Source: Selenihalanaerobacter shriftii (GTDB taxonomy: Bacteria > Bacillota > Halanaerobiia > Halobacteroidales > Acetohalobiaceae). From it: 64,000 nucleotides of DNA. The position numbers and the translations under genes are program-made. The notes below the pieces were generated by a model, which had not been told where the DNA came from, made no database searches, and worked only from the letters and a program-made list of their open reading frames with translations. Positions within the stretch are counted from its first letter, which is position 1; each line of letters starts with the position of its first letter. The DNA is taken from the NCBI RefSeq assembly GCF_900167185.1, contig NZ_FUWM01000012.1, positions 30,444 through 94,443 on the forward strand. The letters are read 5' to 3'. This document shows positions 63,959 through 64,000 of the stretch, piece after piece.

Positions 63959-64000
63959 ATTAATTGTCGCTTGAAAAAAGCGCCAACAAATTAATCATAT

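Larger units (their letters stand above)
63525..64000 (+). repeat. Tandem promoter/start-region repeat array, probable rRNA operon leader
   Basis: The 557 bases after mnmA hold no gene. Apart from the mnmA terminator they consist of six promoter units spaced 62-95 bp apart. Each has TTGACA/T, exactly 17 bp and a TANNNT box. Five also share a 16-base element (consensus ATTAATTGTCGCTTGA) beginning right after the -10. Strong multi-promoter arrays of this kind are typical of rRNA operons in Firmicutes, and the rRNA genes would lie just beyond 64000. That gene is not visible, so its identity is inferred. Confidence 0.75.

Noticed and set aside
63520..64000. Possible CRISPR-like repeats
   Set aside because: The repeated units differ in sequence and spacing and each is explained as a promoter with a start-region element; there are no constant spacers.

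Overview
This window is a low-G+C bacterial chromosome segment with gene order very close to two conserved Bacillus/Clostridium neighbourhoods. The first runs recO-glyQ-glyS-ccpN-ppsR-(yaiI/yqxD)-dnaG-rpoD-trmK-nif3. The second runs pheA, yebC-bofC-ruvAB-queA-tgt-yajC-secDF-recJ-apt-relA-dtd-hisS-aspS-6S RNA-rarA-Rrf2-iscS-mnmA. The organism is therefore of Firmicutes descent. A BofC-domain protein and a SpoIIE/RsbX-like phosphatase suggest sporulation ancestry. A secreted patatin with a C-terminal beta-rich region ending in Phe suggests an outer membrane. A diderm, spore-forming, anaerobic firmicute of the Halanaerobiales type (Halobacteroides/Orenia/Acetohalobium-like) fits best, but this is inference from features, not a database match.

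Region 1 (1-6 kb) is accessory. It holds the end of a glycerol-dehydrogenase-like gene; a Fur-box-controlled DUF2325 gene; an iron-sulfur-flavoprotein-like gene that apparently starts at ATT; a compact unit of a 45-aa Cys-rich protein, two half-size ArsP-type permeases and an ArsR regulator behind a perfect palindromic operator; and a minus-strand patatin/beta-barrel protein.

Region 2 (6-24 kb) is recO, a DUF4342 gene and glycine T-box-controlled glyQS, followed by a central-carbon cluster: two PPDK regulatory proteins, CcpN, class II FBPase and PPDK. CcpN probably switches gluconeogenic transcription, and the kinase/pyrophosphorylases set PPDK activity. The macromolecular-synthesis operon (dgt, yaiI, dnaG, rpoD), two tRNAs, trmK and nif3 follow.

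Region 3 (24-42 kb) has zinc-ribbon proteins, RNase HI, RNase P RNA, an unrecognised 569-aa nucleotidyltransferase-like protein, pheA, yebC-bofC, ruvAB, queA-tgt-yajC, lepB, a phosphatase/P-loop/HD trio, secDF, a phasin-like protein, a DUF456 protein and a UbiB-family kinase.

Region 4 (42-64 kb) starts with a 1210-aa RecJ-HIRAN-RecQ-like fusion. It continues with apt, relA, dtd, an MBL hydrolase, hemZ, a SurA_N-TPR protein, hisS-aspS, 6S RNA, a 5-formyl-THF cyclo-ligase, rarA (with a terminator in its leader), yigZ, a YczE-like protein and the rrf2-iscS-iscU-mnmA iron-sulfur/thiolation operon. The window ends in a striking tandem array of six near-consensus sigma-A promoters, probably driving an rRNA operon just beyond the edge.

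The items most worth follow-up are the six-promoter array, the NTase-WTSC protein, the RecJ-HIRAN-RecQ fusion, the Cys-rich peptide/split-permease unit and the apparent use of ATT/CTG start codons.
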